64,000 bases of DNA from Boletus sp. NGJ (Eukaryota; Basidiomycota; Agaricomycetes; Boletales; Boletaceae): contig JAGTXK010000011.1 of assembly GCA_019096195.1 (NCBI GenBank), positions 1-64,000 of the forward strand. Reading direction: 5' to 3'. The first letter of the stretch is position 1; each line of letters opens with the position of its first letter. This document shows, piece by piece, positions 21,137 to 33,330 of the stretch. The notes beneath the pieces are model-generated. The model saw nothing but the letters and a program-made list of their open reading frames with translations. It ran no database searches and was not told the origin of the DNA. Made by a program: the position numbers and the translations under genes.

Positions 21137-23299
21137 ATGGCTCTACCAACTCATGGACGCGTTATTCTCAACACCACCGCTGGTGAGATTGATATCGAGT
21201 TGTGGTCAAAGGTACGCACGAGGCTCTCTACAGCATAGCTGCGTGCTCAGATGGTGGTGTGCCCCAAGGAAACACCGAAAGCATGTTGGAACTTCATAGC
21301 ACTTGCGCTCGAAGGTGTGTATGTACAACAGCGCGCTCCACAACGTGCAGCTGACCTCGTGTTGACTGGCAGGATACTATGACGGTGTCATCTTTCACAG
21401 GTAAGGAGTTGGATTTTCCAGTGCACCCTGCCAATGACGCACTCCTTACACCGCACCGCAATCCAGGGTCGTTCCTGGCTTCCTCGTTCAAACTGGCGAC
21501 AAAACTGGCAGTGGTGCGGGCGGAGAGTCTTTCTACGGTGGTACGTGACCCTGTTCTCGATTGGGCTTCTCCGCGGAATCACATACACACCTGCTTGCTC
21601 GCTCGCCTCTCCAGAACCGTTCGAAGATGAGGTCCACCCCCGGTTGCGGTTTACGCATCGCGGACTTGTGGCGATGGCGAACAATGGAACGAAGAACTCG
21701 AACGACTCACAGTTCTTTATCACGCTCGGTATGTTTCCAACGTTGCATTGATCATTATTCAGGGTAATACGGGACTGACGAGCGTGGTTGTTGTGAAAGA
21801 TCGGGCGGATGAGCTACAGGGCAAGCATACGCTATTCGGGAGGGTTGTGGGTGATACACTGTACAGTACGTCCTCAGACACCGTCCATGAGTTCGACCGT
21901 TGACGTGATGCCGCCAAGATGTCTTGAAGATCGGAGAGACGGGTACGTGTTCGTGTTCGTATTACTCTGTTGTAAACACTCGAACGAACATCCGTGACAG
22001 AGCTCGACGAGAATGAAAGACCACTATAGTGTGTATCTCTGCCCTTTTTGTCGGGGATTCAGCCTGGCTAAAATGACACCGCCTAGCCCACCAAAGATCA
22101 AATTCATATCCGTCGTCGATAACCCCTTTCCTGATATAACACCACGCATCACAGCCGCGGAAAAGCGTGCGCAGCAACGTGCTCGTGAAGCTGCACAGCG
22201 TGAAAGGGAAGAGACAGAGCGACGCAAGGGTGCCAAGAAGTCAGTAAGATATCTTTTTTTATGGCCATACCGAACGGAACTTGTTTTCAGAAACGTGAAG
22301 CTATTGAGCTTTGGGGACGATGATCCAACGGAGGGCGAAGATTGGGAATCCGTTGTGCTAAAGAAGGACATGGCACGGCCTGATTGTGAGCGTCTTTGTT
22401 CCTCGGCAATGAATCACGTTTCTTCCCGACTATTGGATTTGCAGTGATCGACGACCCACGAGCCTTGCCAATACCGATGCCAGATCTCATGAAACACCCT
22501 CTACCCAAAAAGGTTGATCGGGAAGAATGGGAAGTTGGAACCGAATCCACTCCAGTACCGCCATCAAAAGTGCGTTCTGGCTTTGTACGCACAAAGCAGT
22601 GACATTCGTTGACCAATTTTGTGCAGAGAGACAAGGAAACGAAGGGCAAAGACACGGACATATCCAGAATCAGGGAAAAACATACGCAAGACAAGGCATC
22701 GACCAGGTAACACAGCATTCCAGGGCCACTTTCTAGCAGCGCTGACTGTCCGCAGCGATACACGTCGTTCCGAAATTGAAAAGATGGAAGCTGAGATACG
22801 AAAACTCACTCGACGGCGCGAAGGCGGTGAGGTCAGTGACGAAGAAGCTGAGAGAAAGAAGGCGAAGACGCAGAAATCATACCTGGCGGAAGAGCTCGCC
22901 AAATATTCCAAGGGCCGTGGGCTACATAGGAAGGGAAAGGGACGGAAAGATGAAGGGGATGTGCTTGCAGCGATGAACAAATTCAGGGGTATGCTGCAAA
23001 CTTCGTCTACGTCTACGTGGGACGAAAAGGAGGATGGAGGCGAGGTCGATAGGGATGATGATGGTGATGATGACATAAAGCCTCGAGAAGAAGATGGGGG
23101 TATGGAAGTGGATGATGACCGAGGGTTTCTGAACCATGCTCTCCACTTTCCAAAAGACGACGGGGAAGAGACAAGGAAGGCTGAGCGGGACTACGAGGTC
23201 ATCGACCCGAGACAACGGAGTGCAAGGGCACGGGAAGAAGAGAGAGAGAGAAAGCGTGCGACAAGGGGGAGGGGTGGGTTCGCTCGCTCGAGACGGTAG
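21137..23299 (+). CDS. CWC27: Spliceosome-associated cyclophilin Cwc27
   Basis: There are thirteen exons: 21137-21211, 21269-21314, 21373-21400, 21467-21540, 21615-21728, 21800-21865, 21919-21942, 22001-22028, 22087-22239, 22291-22385, 22445-22569, 22627-22706 and 22756-23299, giving 483 residues. Residues about 1-170 form a peptidyl-prolyl isomerase fold (GEIDIELWSK, YYDGVIFHRVVPGF, GGESFYGEPFEDE, HRGLVAMANNG, SQFFITLDRADEL). Then come the family's linker NPFPDITPR, a charged coiled-coil region, the motif DVLAAMNKFRGML, and the C-terminal HALHFPKD and YEVIDPR. Cwc27 joins the activated spliceosome. The start was chosen because the exon reads MALPTHGRVILNTTAGEIDI in register with the family; homologues usually have about seven more residues. 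Confidence 0.95.
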
Positions 23300-25822
23300 T
23301 CGCGTTGTTCATCCCAACCTTGCATGAGCTGTGTAATATTACGCTGCACCGACCGCGCCTACAGGAAGTGGTGAATGTTATCACTTGCCACGCACACTCC
23401 ATCGCAATTTCATGAATCCTAACCAACTAATCCAACGCCAACTGACAGCAATACCCGGCCCGAATGCGCGCTCAGGTGGCAGCACTCCAGTGTCACATTG
23501 CCGCCGTCTCTGGAGGGCAATCCGGCGCTCCAAAACTGACCATCTTCCCTGTTAGAAGACAGTACTTGGCGGAAGCGGAAAGTCGATAGACTCTTTCATT
23601 GAACCAAGACCGCCAACTAAAACCTTTAAAATTGTTTCGCAGGCCTCGCTCCCGCCATGCTGCCTCCGGATTTCCATCCATGCAGGCTGGTGGCAGCGCT
23701 CCGGTGGCACGTTGTTACCATTTCCGGACATAATGGCCACCATCTCAAGGTGTTCAAAACTAACGATCTTCCTCGCCAAGCTACCGGGGGAAAGCACCAG
23801 AATCGACGGAGGGAGAGTACTTGGCGAATACAATGTTGATAGACTGCTTCATAGAATCGCGGCTGCACACTCGACATTGTTCCGGAGGCCACACTCTCGC
23901 CATGTTGCCTATGGACACCGATCGATCGTATAACCAACTCCTTGGCTCACAATCACCAATAAAAACGTCAATGTGATGGGAGGGTCTTGGATGGACCATG
24001 CTGTCGACGTTGGCGTGTGCGCTTAACACAGCTTGCCTTCGAACATTATCATTATTGGCACCAGATGAATGGTGCCACCGTTTTCAGTGCATTTCAGAAA
24101 TGAACCGTGCTGGCTGCTTTGGGAATCGAATCGAGCTGTGAACTTGAACGCGGGATTACGTTGTGTTATTCAATCGAACGATTTGCGCGAAAGGATAATC
24201 CTCCTAGTCATAATTTGGTATTCGAGGAAATCTCGGAGCCCAACGTATCTCGCGATAGTTCATGTCGAAATTAATCAAATATCCCGTATCGGTCTCCGTG
24301 TATCTGTTGAAACATACTGAGTGTCAGCGTATAGTCGCAATCTATGCAATTGGAGGACGTTTACGAGCGAGTGGGTAGCGAGATCATTTGTAATGATTTT
24401 AGCGTTCACAGACAGAGTCACCCTAGAGTAGATGGTTGCAATCCCCTTCTGCACAAGCATTGTCGCAGGATCTTGGTACCTGGTAAAGTGTCGATTGCGC
24501 TTTTAAGGTGTGACGACGATGTACACACTGACCTGCGAACGTCTCTGGGGTGCGGAGTCATCTGCAAAATGGGTGGCTGTTCGTAAAGCAATCACGGGGC
24601 TCCCTGAGAAGATCGTAACACGCAATTTGACACCACGTGCAAAGCATATCATCTATCGGAATAGACCTCATCATTATCGCAGACGAAGTTCCCTCTTTGT
24701 GGCTAGGAACGTGGTATAAGCGGAGCAAGAAGATAGATACCGTTGCTTACAACCCTGATGACCAGCTCGTTGGAAACACCGTGACGAATCAACGCATCGA
24801 CGCCACCCAGCCCTCGTCGGACTGCAAAGCTTCAAAGGGCTATAAATCCATGACCCCAATTCAGAACTGACCATGACAGAAGACGAAAGGCGCTCGTAGT
24901 AGTGGCATCACCCCCACGAGTCTAATGACACCGGTGTCTATCAATTTGTGGGCAACTTGAATGAAGGGAGTTATCCCAAAGCGGGTGGCACCTTGAAACG
25001 AATCTTGGAGTTGGCCAACGACCACTGTACTTGTGAAATTTTTTGAACGAAACCGAGGGCATGCACGCGGTGGAAAAAAAAAACACTGCGAAGACTTTGA
25101 CCTAGTATGAAACCCGAAGAGAGTTTGTGGAAGGGATGAAAAGTCCCCACGGGTTGATTCAGACCTCTGGATAATCGCCAAAGTCCGAATCTCAGACGGT
25201 CCAGAATTACCACCATCCCTTCTTCGGAGTCTTTGACCCGTATAACCAACTGATTTCTAACGGCGGGTCATGCATAGACACTTGCGAACCTCGACAAACT
25301 GATTCATGGCTTGTCAGACAAGACAAGATCGACCACAGACCGTTGGAACTCGTGACCATCGGTCTATCCTTCGCTCTCAAGTGAAGATTTGCTTGGAGGT
25401 GTGGACAGCATACTGAAAATGTCCATCAGATTGGATTGGAATGATTCAGTACACTAGTACTGATAGAAGCATCGTGGGTGCCTTCTTGTCCTTTTTGCCG
25501 GTTTAAGTTAGATGGACTAGCGTCTGATTTCTCTCACAGGTTGACGTAGACTGCTACTCGTGCTGTCTTCGATGAGAAAAGGCGTCCCAACGTTTTGTAT
25601 TGGCGGGAACGCCCATCTCAGCACGTAGACCCGCGAAATAATTGCATCGGAGCCCCAGCTGCACCATGGTGCAGTAGCCATCCACACTGCAACGTCGATC
25701 GTACGTTAGAACGAGTCTGATTATACCCGTGGAACAGACATGTCACCCACGGGTCCTGACTTGAAACCAGCGGTTCCCAATTGCGAGTCGCCTGAAGATT
25801 AGGTCAGAACCCGACGCAGCAA
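23300..25822. other. Gene-poor stretch between CWC27 and the C2H2 locus
   Basis: Apart from the diverged tandem repeat at 23476-23930 I recognise nothing. Open frames on both strands are short, without domains or convincing splice continuity. A ten-base A run lies near 25075-25084. Confidence 0.5.
23476..23930. repeat. Diverged tandem repeat, two units of about 215 bases
   Basis: Unit 1 begins near 23476 (gtggcagcactccagtgtca) and unit 2 near 23690 (gtggcagcgctccggtggca). Within both units, in order, come a caaaact/gatcttcc segment, agtacttggcg, a gatagact segment, and cgccatg with tgcct. Overall similarity is moderate, with gaps. It is probably an old duplication of non-coding or decayed sequence; no transposon ends were seen. 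Confidence 0.6.
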
Positions 25823-26373
25823 TTGCGTGCGTGGACTGTGTATGAGGGAATGGAAGAATCGTTTGAACAACTGACAGGTACAGCTCACGATATCTCATCT
25901 GATTCTTTGTTCGATTCTGATAAACTTGCGGCTCGCTGTGATCCTTTTTGGACTAGTTCGGACTTTTTTTGTCTGGTGAGCTGGTTCGGCGAGTACCCGC
26001 TGTATTCGCGAGACGCCTGGTTTTTTTGGACAGCGCAGCCAATGGATCATCGAGCAAACCCCGGTGAGGATGGCGAATTGCACCCGCGCTATCCTTTCTT
26101 CTATTTGTTCGCATCAAACCAACCTCATCGAATTACCCCACTCCATGTTTTAAATGACTCGCTCCTTATCTCTTTCAGGAAGGCAGAAGGGAATGGTACC
26201 GTTACAAGATCTCGGTCAACTGTCCCTTTGCCAATGGCTCCTTCACCAACGACCTGGCGCGCGGCTCCGCCAGCCAAAATCCATCATGCGACGTTGACAC
26301 TACTCTCCAAGAGATTAATGGAGACCAAGTATTCCGAGCGTCAAGCCCTCCATTGCCAAGGTGGCTCATCTAA
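25823..26373 (+). CDS. Possible two-exon gene fragment, unrecognised
   Basis: A reading frame QRSQWIIEQTP ends at a good donor (ccg/gtgagg near 26062) and joins across an intron ending ctctttcag (near 26178) to EGRREWYRYKISV, then NCPFANGSFTNDLARG, and a stop near 26370. The second part has protein-like composition. Upstream the frame soon meets a stop, so the 5' part is missing or uses another intron. No family is recognised. It may be a relic, or the 3' end of an unmodelled gene. Confidence 0.3.
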
Positions 26374-26489
26374 AGCGTTGGCGCGGAAGGGACGGGCGAG
26401 CACTGTATAAATGCTCGACATCGAGTACATTGTCCTATCAGTACACCCTGCTCGGCATCGTGAACACGAAAGCTCCTGCAGCGTTAACT

Positions 26490-26913
26490 ATGGACAACCA
26501 AGGAGGATTCAATCTAGACTGGGGAGTTGTGGTATGCCTCTCTTTTTTTTTGATAGCCTCAGCCCTACTCAGCACACAATTATTCAAAGGAAATGCTCGC
26601 GTTCAACGGGCATCTTATTGACGAAAGCGAGGTCGAGTGCCAGTGGATAGACCACGGGACCTGCAACGACATCATAAAGGCGAAGGATTTCAGAGCCCAC
26701 TTACATCACAGTCACGGGGTCACGACCGACTCGCAACTATATTCGTGTCGCTGGCACGAATGCTCTAGCGCACCAATGAAGAAGACGAGCCTCGAAAGAC
26801 ATATGAAGGAGCAGCACGTCCCTGTGAAGTGGGCCTGTCCCAAATGTCCCTTGACGTTCACGAGGGAGCGTACCTTGAGGGAGCATTTTGGAAGGACCCA
26901 TGGAGATGCATAA
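26490..26913 (+). CDS. Short C2H2 zinc finger protein
   Basis: Exons 26490-26531 and 26590-26913 are joined in phase, giving 121 residues. There are three fingers. The first is an atypical CQWIDHGTC with HLHHSH, in which six residues separate the cysteines. The second is CRWHEC with HMKEQH, and the third is CPKC with HFGRTH. Such fungal proteins are probable DNA- or RNA-binding factors; targets are unknown. It has a decayed paralogue at 16110-16551 with the same exon structure, and lies 1.1 kb upstream of the long C2H2 gene. Confidence 0.8.
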
Positions 26914-28023
26914 CTTCCCGTAAGTGTATTTATACGCGATAGGTGGATTATGACGAGTTAGTTCCAGGTTATCAGATTACATTCTCCTTGATTGCATCGA
27001 CACCTCAGGGGAAACCCTTTAAGCTACACTACACCATTCTAATGACCCAATACCTACCTCTCCCTACTTTACTTTCATCTCTCTAATCCTGGATACACCA
27101 CCGAATATAGTGTCTTTCGCATTCGTATAGGATTCGTGGCGCTGTACGTGAGGTACGAATACTCTCCAAGTTTATAGCTTTACATTCAGTTCATTCTAGC
27201 TCGAACGTATGATGCGCACTAATTTGAGGTCTGTACGCGCTAACGTAGGCATGCAGTACGAGAATGGTCGGACTTTGTCGATTACTCAGAGCTCCGTCTA
27301 TGGATTCTCCTCCGAGTCAAAGTCGGGTATTCCCATGGTACCTGCGCTCATTACCTATTGGCAGTTTACCAATGCCATCTAACCGACGTTTCATGACAAG
27401 GTTACCTACGAATGGGGTTCCTTATCGATTGATCCGCCTTCCATGCGCATGTTACAGTGATGCGCCACATGTAAAAATGTTGCCTGCACCGAAAGAGGCA
27501 GCACTCCGCCTCGTGGAGCTTGGCCGTTGGCAGGCCACAGCAGATCTGGCAATGGCAAACGCAACGTTTTTGATGTTCATTGCTTCTTTCTGCCTGTGTC
27601 TTGTCCAGCTTCCCACCTCATCCATGTTCTATCATGATCGCAATTATTCATGCTGGCTTCCCCGCAGTAAATGCACAGTAGCACGGATATGGAGAACACG
27701 TATCTGGATTCTGGGGCAGTCTGCCGTATCCCAGGGGTTGGCATGGTGGGCGATTCCGGCCTCCTGAGCATAGTGACTGACCTGCTTTGAATGGCGGCCA
27801 CTTCTAAAAGTTCACTGCCAACTTTCAAACTTTGACAGCACGGATGAGCCAATACCAACGTCGAATCCCCAATTGGTCGGACATCACCTCGTCCATTGGC
27901 AGGGCGGCCGGATCGGTTTTCATAGTCGTGTTCCAATGAAGGTGAGGTTGTGGATAAAAGGTCGGGTGTCTATACTTCAGCGATGTAGTACACGCAAATC
28001 ACTCACAACACAGACCTACATCA
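26914..28023. other. Intergenic stretch between two C2H2 genes
   Basis: An open frame at 27264-27767 (+, 167 residues) and one at 27936-27577 (-, 119 residues) overlap on opposite strands and have no recognisable domain, so neither is called. A gataaaagg element near 27951 could be a TATA-like site for the gene at 28024. Confidence 0.4.
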
Positions 28024-29056
28024 ATGTCGAACGTCTTCTTCAATGAGCAGGTTGTTTTCAATAGTCATGCTTCCGCGGATGAGGTTATTACTGAACATTC
28101 TCGACAAGTCCTGGATGGGAATTCTCATCGAAACATGATTTTTACCAGGGCAACCTTTTCGGTTGTAGCGTCTGGCCTACCGAACGTACGATGGACTGGC
28201 TGATAACTGCTGGTAATCTGTGTGGTATATGTCATCTATTTCTCGAGTACTGACACTCCTGGTGTTAGATGCTCGTGATTCATGCATACCTCATGAGAAT
28301 TGCCTCGGCTTGTCTGGGATGCCAGTTTACGAACCTGAGTCGGTCTGCTCTTCAGATCGACATATTTTTCCAGCTGCGGCCAGTACATCGAACCCGGCTG
28401 ATACGCAGTATTTGAATACGTTGCACCACCCTTTCCCTACTGATTGCGTGGTGTATGTATGGCAACCGCCTCCCTACCACCCGTCTGTCCAGGAAGAGAC
28501 GATGCTTGATAGAGTTGGAGAGACTCGTATGCCGCACCCGGTTCACATGACACCACCACCGGAGAGTCATCTCGCACGGGAACTGACCGCCCGTTCGCTG
28601 AGCAAACGCGTCGACGCGTCCCGATCATTCGCACCATCTGTGACTCCTCACTCACGGTATACGCCCTATACTCTCGCCTCCGACATCACACGACGGGGCG
28701 ACGACGTTCTTACTCCCGCTTACCCATGTCAATGGTTCGACGGCGCTATACCATGCAACGAAGTCGTTTCAAGCACCAAAAGTGCGATCGGGCAGCATTT
28801 GCTAGATGCGCATGCGATTCGACTCAAAGGCGACAAGACGACCCAGGTCTGTCTCTGGGAGGCGTGTCAGAAGACGATGCGAAGGGAAAGCATCGCACGT
28901 CACATTCTTACCGTCCACATGCAGGACAAGGTACTCTGCCCGAGTTGCAGGTTGCGTTTCGCTCGCGCAGACTCTATGCAGAGGCACCACAAGACGTGTT
29001 TGACCAAGAGAGAGGCTGAGAGAGAGGCTTCGCTTGCTACAGGTAGACTTTGCTAA
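28024..29056 (+). CDS. Long C2H2 zinc finger protein
   Basis: The first exon starts at 28024 (MSNVFFNEQVVF) and ends before an in-frame stop near 28200, probably at the donor gtacga at 28186. The second exon is open from about 28290 to the stop at 29054-29056. The exact acceptor is uncertain; one ending catgag near 28290 keeps phase. The C-terminal half holds three fingers: CQWFDGAIPC with HLLDAH, CLWEAC with HILTVH, and CPSC with HHKTC (C2HC type). The N-terminal part is S/T/P-rich and disordered, as in fungal regulators. A decayed copy lies at 15239-16065. Confidence 0.75.
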
Positions 29057-29262
29057 AGTATTGTTCAATCTCGGTTTTGAATTCCATACTCCCCGGTCGG
29101 ACGGTTTGGGTTGACTGTATTATTTCTCGGGTAACAGCATCTTATTTCCCCACCGTAACATCCGCAACTGGATTTGCATTTCTCCACGTTTGTAGTTGTA
29201 TGCTCAGCCCTTCATATGAATATCGTACATACATGTTTGAGATGTTTACATCTGTACTGCTA

Positions 29263-32200
29263 TCAATTTCTTCCCGGATATTTGACTTTGCCCCGGAGCA
29301 CTTCCATGAGTAACCCCACTGCGGAACCCTCTTTCTCCCCCTGCCTTTCCTTCTTGCTCTTATCTCTCTCCCCTCCATGGATATGCGCAGACCGTCTCCT
29401 CTCCGCGCTGCTCCCTTCTACATCTTGGCGGGCGCGTGCAAACACCGGCGCAGTCTGCAACGCAACAGCAGGCATCGAGAACCGTTTCTTCCGTCTCGCT
29501 GTGTCTTCCCTCGGAAGCACACTCTCATCCGCTGGAACTTGCCCCGTCAATCTCACACTCTCTTGCGAGTGACCGTCATAAAACGCAGGAACTGAAAGTT
29601 CCTCTCGCGATCGATCTTGCGGGTGAGTCTCGATTTCGATCTCATCCTCGCCTTCTTCCCCTTCCCCTTCCCCTTCGGCCTCGTCTTCCCCCTCTCTCAC
29701 AGAACCGAGGCCAGCCCCAGGGGCGCTTGAAATCGATGAAGGTATGCTAAAGCCACGCTCGTGCAGAGTGAAATCCTCGAGAATGTCGTGGTAACTCCGT
29801 GGACGCGTTGGGGAGGGGCGTACCCGGATCGGACGAGTCGGGGCGTATTCGTGGTCCTCTTGACGGTTGTTTTGGTTCACACTTCCGTTCGACGCGTCCT
29901 CGACGTGCAGGGCTGGCAGAGGGGATGGCGGTTTTGGCTCCGAGTCCCCAGAAGAGATGCGGGGGAGATGCACGATACGCCTCGAAGGGCTACTCGTCGC
30001 GCTCACGGAGACCCCATGTACCTGAGTGTGAGTATCCCTCAGAGGGCTGCTCCCTTTTATAGAGCTCGTACTAAGACGTGATTTTCGGGAAGGGCTGGCG
30101 CTGAGTGCAATTCGCGAGGGACTTCGGCTCAGTGCGCCAACACTAGGAGAGAGGTCCATCGCCATTAACGCTTCGCTAACGTCCTTGCCAGCTACTTGAC
30201 GAGATGGGATAGATAACCACGGCTGAATGCCACGGATCGTGTCGGGGTCTTCATCGGCTTGAGGGGTGGAGGGCCGGTCATATGGTGTCCGGCTAGAGGA
30301 AGACGGTTGGGTTGCAGATGATGCGGCAAAGGATAGCTCAAGACCAGGTAGGGAGGGTATAATGAGCGGGAATGCTGCTTCGTAACACTGCTCGCAAGCA
30401 CGGGCAGGTTTCCACTTCTGCCTCTTGGGTGCATCACCATCGTCCTGAACTATGTAAAATGTCTTGGAGACACCAGTTAGCGCTCCCGGGAATGGGGATA
30501 GATTCAGGAACAAAATTTACCTTGCCAGAACACGCTGCACAGACGACGCGCCCACAAAGCCTGCAGTGATGTTTCCTTCTCCAAGCACCACCACTTCCCA
30601 CCCTTTTCCCAACTTTGTGCCCGTTGTCCCCCTCTCGTTCAACCTCCGATCTCTGCTTGCCTTCAGCACCACTGATATTCCCCTTTCCAAACCCCCACCC
30701 AAAAACGTCGCCTAACCTCAGGTCCAAAGCGAATCCAAATGGCTGTCCACACCTCATGCACGTATCCGTCTTTGCATCCGGAATCCAGACAGGCGGGAGA
30801 AAATTATCCAACTGTGCACGACGAGGGCGAGAGCCGGCCAATGACGAACCTGCCTGCGGATTTCCGAGAGAGGTCTCATTTCCACTACCTGTTCCTTCCA
30901 ACCTTTGTTCGCAGTCCATATCGTTGCTCTCAGTCGCGAACGCGCGTAGTGCGCGTCTGAGATGGACACCCGAAGTACTGGCTGAGAGGGTCGAGTCAGG
31001 ATTCGACAACGCAAGTGCCGCTAGACGCTCGGCGCGTGCAGCCCGGATGACGTCTACCCAAGAGCTGAGACTGCTAGAAACCTCCGCGCTGGACAGGGAT
31101 GAACCTTGGTGGATAGGTGCGTAAGGACTCATGAACACGAGGAAGGAGTAGTACTTACCATGATGCAAAGCAAATGACCCCTCCGGGCTTAGCACTTCGA
31201 TCCTCTCCTCGCATCCACCTCCAGGCCCTACACCGGCGCTTGGCCGATCTACGACCATGACCACCTCCATGTCAACAAGACTCATGTAACCCCTGCACCA
31301 CCACTTCTCCTCATCGTTGCCACTGAGCGCGTTTATCGACGCCCTCCTCTTACGGGGGCTCTGGCCTCCACCATCATGGACGAGGACGCCTATAGCCGTT
31401 TCTTCGCGTTCGAGCCATAAGAGGTAATCACTAAGTAGCAAGAACTCGAACGGCTTTCGTCCCGCTCCTTCGCCTTCGCCGCCTGATCGTATCAGCGTAC
31501 CACGCTTGATAAGTCGCCTTCCCGGTGCAACAAGTGGGATAAGCACAGGTGGCATGTCGCGAATATTGCGTTGCAAGGATATCAAAGCGAGCGTCTGTGC
31601 ATGAGCGGCGAGCGACGTATTGAGAGAGACAGTGACTGTCGATAAAACTAGTCAACATATGCGTGCCGAAAATACAGATCCGCAAGCCTACTTTTCTCAA
31701 CCAGTCCTCGAGCTACTTGTAGCTTCTCCCATTCAGGGTCATCAGGATCAGTGGAAACGAGTAAGTCTTTGAGCAGTAAGAGGTATCGTGGACACCGTTG
31801 TACGGGCGTGAGAAGGTAATCTGCCAGCCTAAGATGTGCGCACACAGGGTGAGATTCCTGGGCTCGCAGGAAGGCTAGAAATGCTGGGTTTGGCGTGTAA
31901 GACTGTGAGAGCGAGGCCAGAAAGGCTAGTGCGGCAGGAAAGGCCGTGATAAATGGGGCATATAGAGAAAGATATGGGAAATGCGCGAGAAGCAGGGCAG
32001 AGAGCGGGGTATTATGGTTAGAGGTTGGCGTGGACGGGTGGAGACGTCTAGACAAGGCAGCGAAGAATGTATGATGAAAATTCCAGATGTCGATGAAGTT
32101 TGAGAAGAGTGTCGTTATCTCGTCTCGTGTCAACAACGGCTTGGATGTATCCAGTGATCGAAGGATAGGTGTTAGAAAATGCTAACCGAAATAAACGGTC

Positions 32201-32591
32201 AATCGTTCGGAACGGCACGTATATATGGACATACATTGTAAACGAGATCAAGGCCATCGAGATAAGTTTTCTCGGTGGCATAGAACTCTGAAACTATTTT
32301 GGACCGCTTTGCCTGTCTGTCATCGTCTGCATGTGTTCGTCTATGTGACCTTGTAGCCGGGTTAAGCGACCTGCGCTTCGCCCGACGGTGCTGGTGCAGG
32401 ACTGATTCTTCTGCGAGTGAGTCAAACGAAGCGAGACTTGCGACAGAGTGTCTGTGAGTGGCGAGGGCGGGACTGGGAGTAGTTGGGAGAGAAATGCGGC
32501 GAAAAGGAAGGTGAGGGATAGGGAGCGGGGAAATGGATACCGACTCTGACGTTGGGAATGAAACGAGGTGGGATGGATTGCCCGACGACAT
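29263..32591 (-). CDS. DH-PH-FYVE Rho guanine nucleotide exchange factor
   Basis: Exons on the minus strand: 32591-32235, 32181-31692, 31635-31159, 31104-30521 and 30462-29263, all in phase, giving 1035 residues. A disordered N-terminus is followed by a DH domain (about 95-300; KIVSEFYATEKTYLDGLDLV, LADYLLTPVQRCPRYLLLLK), a PH domain (about 305-475; RLIKRGTLIRSG, PFEFLLLSDYLLW, WVDVIRAARAERL) and a FYVE zinc finger (about 560-665; CMRCGQPF, WRRKHHCRLCGRVVC, CEQCYEAAF). A long Ser/Pro tail contains an acidic stretch near 29650-29700. It should activate a Rho/Cdc42 GTPase on PI3P-rich endosomal membranes, like the FGD family. The start at 32591 is the first ATG in frame; the nearest tRNA gene is 185 bases upstream. 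Confidence 0.9.
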
Positions 32592-32776
32592 CGCCAGCGA
32601 CGGTGGCGACGGTCGGATCGCAGCTGAGACTCACGGCAACTTTCGGGGATGACGAGGATGAGAACAACTGGTTCGGTTGTTGGAGTTTGCGGAGTCGACG
32701 GGCCGAGTCTCAGACTGGTATTAGATCCTTTGAGTCCAAAAAAAGTAAAAAATCTCCTACAAAGTCATAAAGTATG

Positions 32777-32850
32777 TGGGCAACGTGGGGATCGAACCCA
32801 AGACCTTCGCGTTATTAGCACGACGCTCTAACCAACTGAGCTAGCCGGCC
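32777..32850 (-). tRNA. tRNA-Ile (anticodon AAU), copy 1
   Basis: The reverse complement begins GGCCGGCTAGCTCAGTTGG and ends TTCGATCCCC and GTTGCCCA, 74 bases. The D arm (GCTC/GAGC) and the anticodon arm (TCGTG, loop CTAATAA, CGCGA) fold, and anticodon AAT reads AUU/AUC. There is a C-C mismatch at acceptor pair 3-70 and a T-C mismatch at the outer T-stem pair, so this copy is weaker than copy 2. A T run follows on the minus strand near 32740-32760 as RNA polymerase III terminator. No intron is present. Confidence 0.85.
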
Positions 32851-32919
32851 AATTAGTTCGAACGCAAAAAAAGAAAGGGTATGATCAACATTGCCTTGAC
32901 TCACAGGCCTAAAAAAAAA

Positions 32920-32986
32920 ACATCCATTGGCCATGGGGGGGAGCAGCTCAGTAGCCATGTGGGCATCACCCAATGGCTATGGATGT
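32920..32986. repeat. Imperfect inverted repeat just 3' of tRNA-Ile copy 2
   Basis: The arms at 32920-32937 and 32969-32986 pair at about 14 of 18 positions around a 31-base loop. The hairpin lies between the tRNA 3' end and the T run, so it would sit in the pre-tRNA trailer. It may be chance or a relic of a small element. Confidence 0.4.
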
Positions 32987-32987
32987 T

Positions 32988-33061
32988 TGGCCAGCATGGG
33001 GATCGAACCCAAGACCTTCGTGTTATTAGCACGATGCTCTAACCAACTGAGCTAGCCAACC
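32988..33061 (-). tRNA. tRNA-Ile (anticodon AAU), copy 2
   Basis: The reverse complement begins GGTTGGCTAGCTCAGTTGG and ends TTCGATCCCC and GCTGGCCA, 74 bases. The anticodon arm is perfect (TCGTG, CTAATAA, CACGA) and the acceptor stem pairs fully with three G-T wobbles. It shares the mismatched outer T-stem pair with copy 1, from which it differs at a few positions only. A run of ten T on the minus strand at 32911-32920 would terminate transcription. Confidence 0.9.
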
Positions 33062-33330
33062 CTGTCTGACTTGGCAGATAGCACTCATTGGTAACATTGG
33101 TGCAAACCTTGGTTTAGGTTGCTTGGATTGCATGCTTGCTCAACCTCACCACAGCTGATAAAACTAATGGGTGGTGAGGAATTGCAAGCACTTGCAAGTC
33201 AATTGGTGGTTGTTCACCTGATCACAATTGACTCAGTCCCATTATCATTCCATAAACAAGGTATTATAGTGACATGATGTGTTGCACCCATCCTGCTCTT
33301 CTAGTCATTGAGAGTAGCTTGTGGTTACAT

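Noticed and set aside
22287-23076. Minus-strand open frames rich in Ser
   Set aside because: They are antisense to the charged C-terminal exons of CWC27.
27264-27767. 167-residue + strand open frame between the C2H2 genes
   Set aside because: No domain, no intron support, and an equally long frame lies on the opposite strand.
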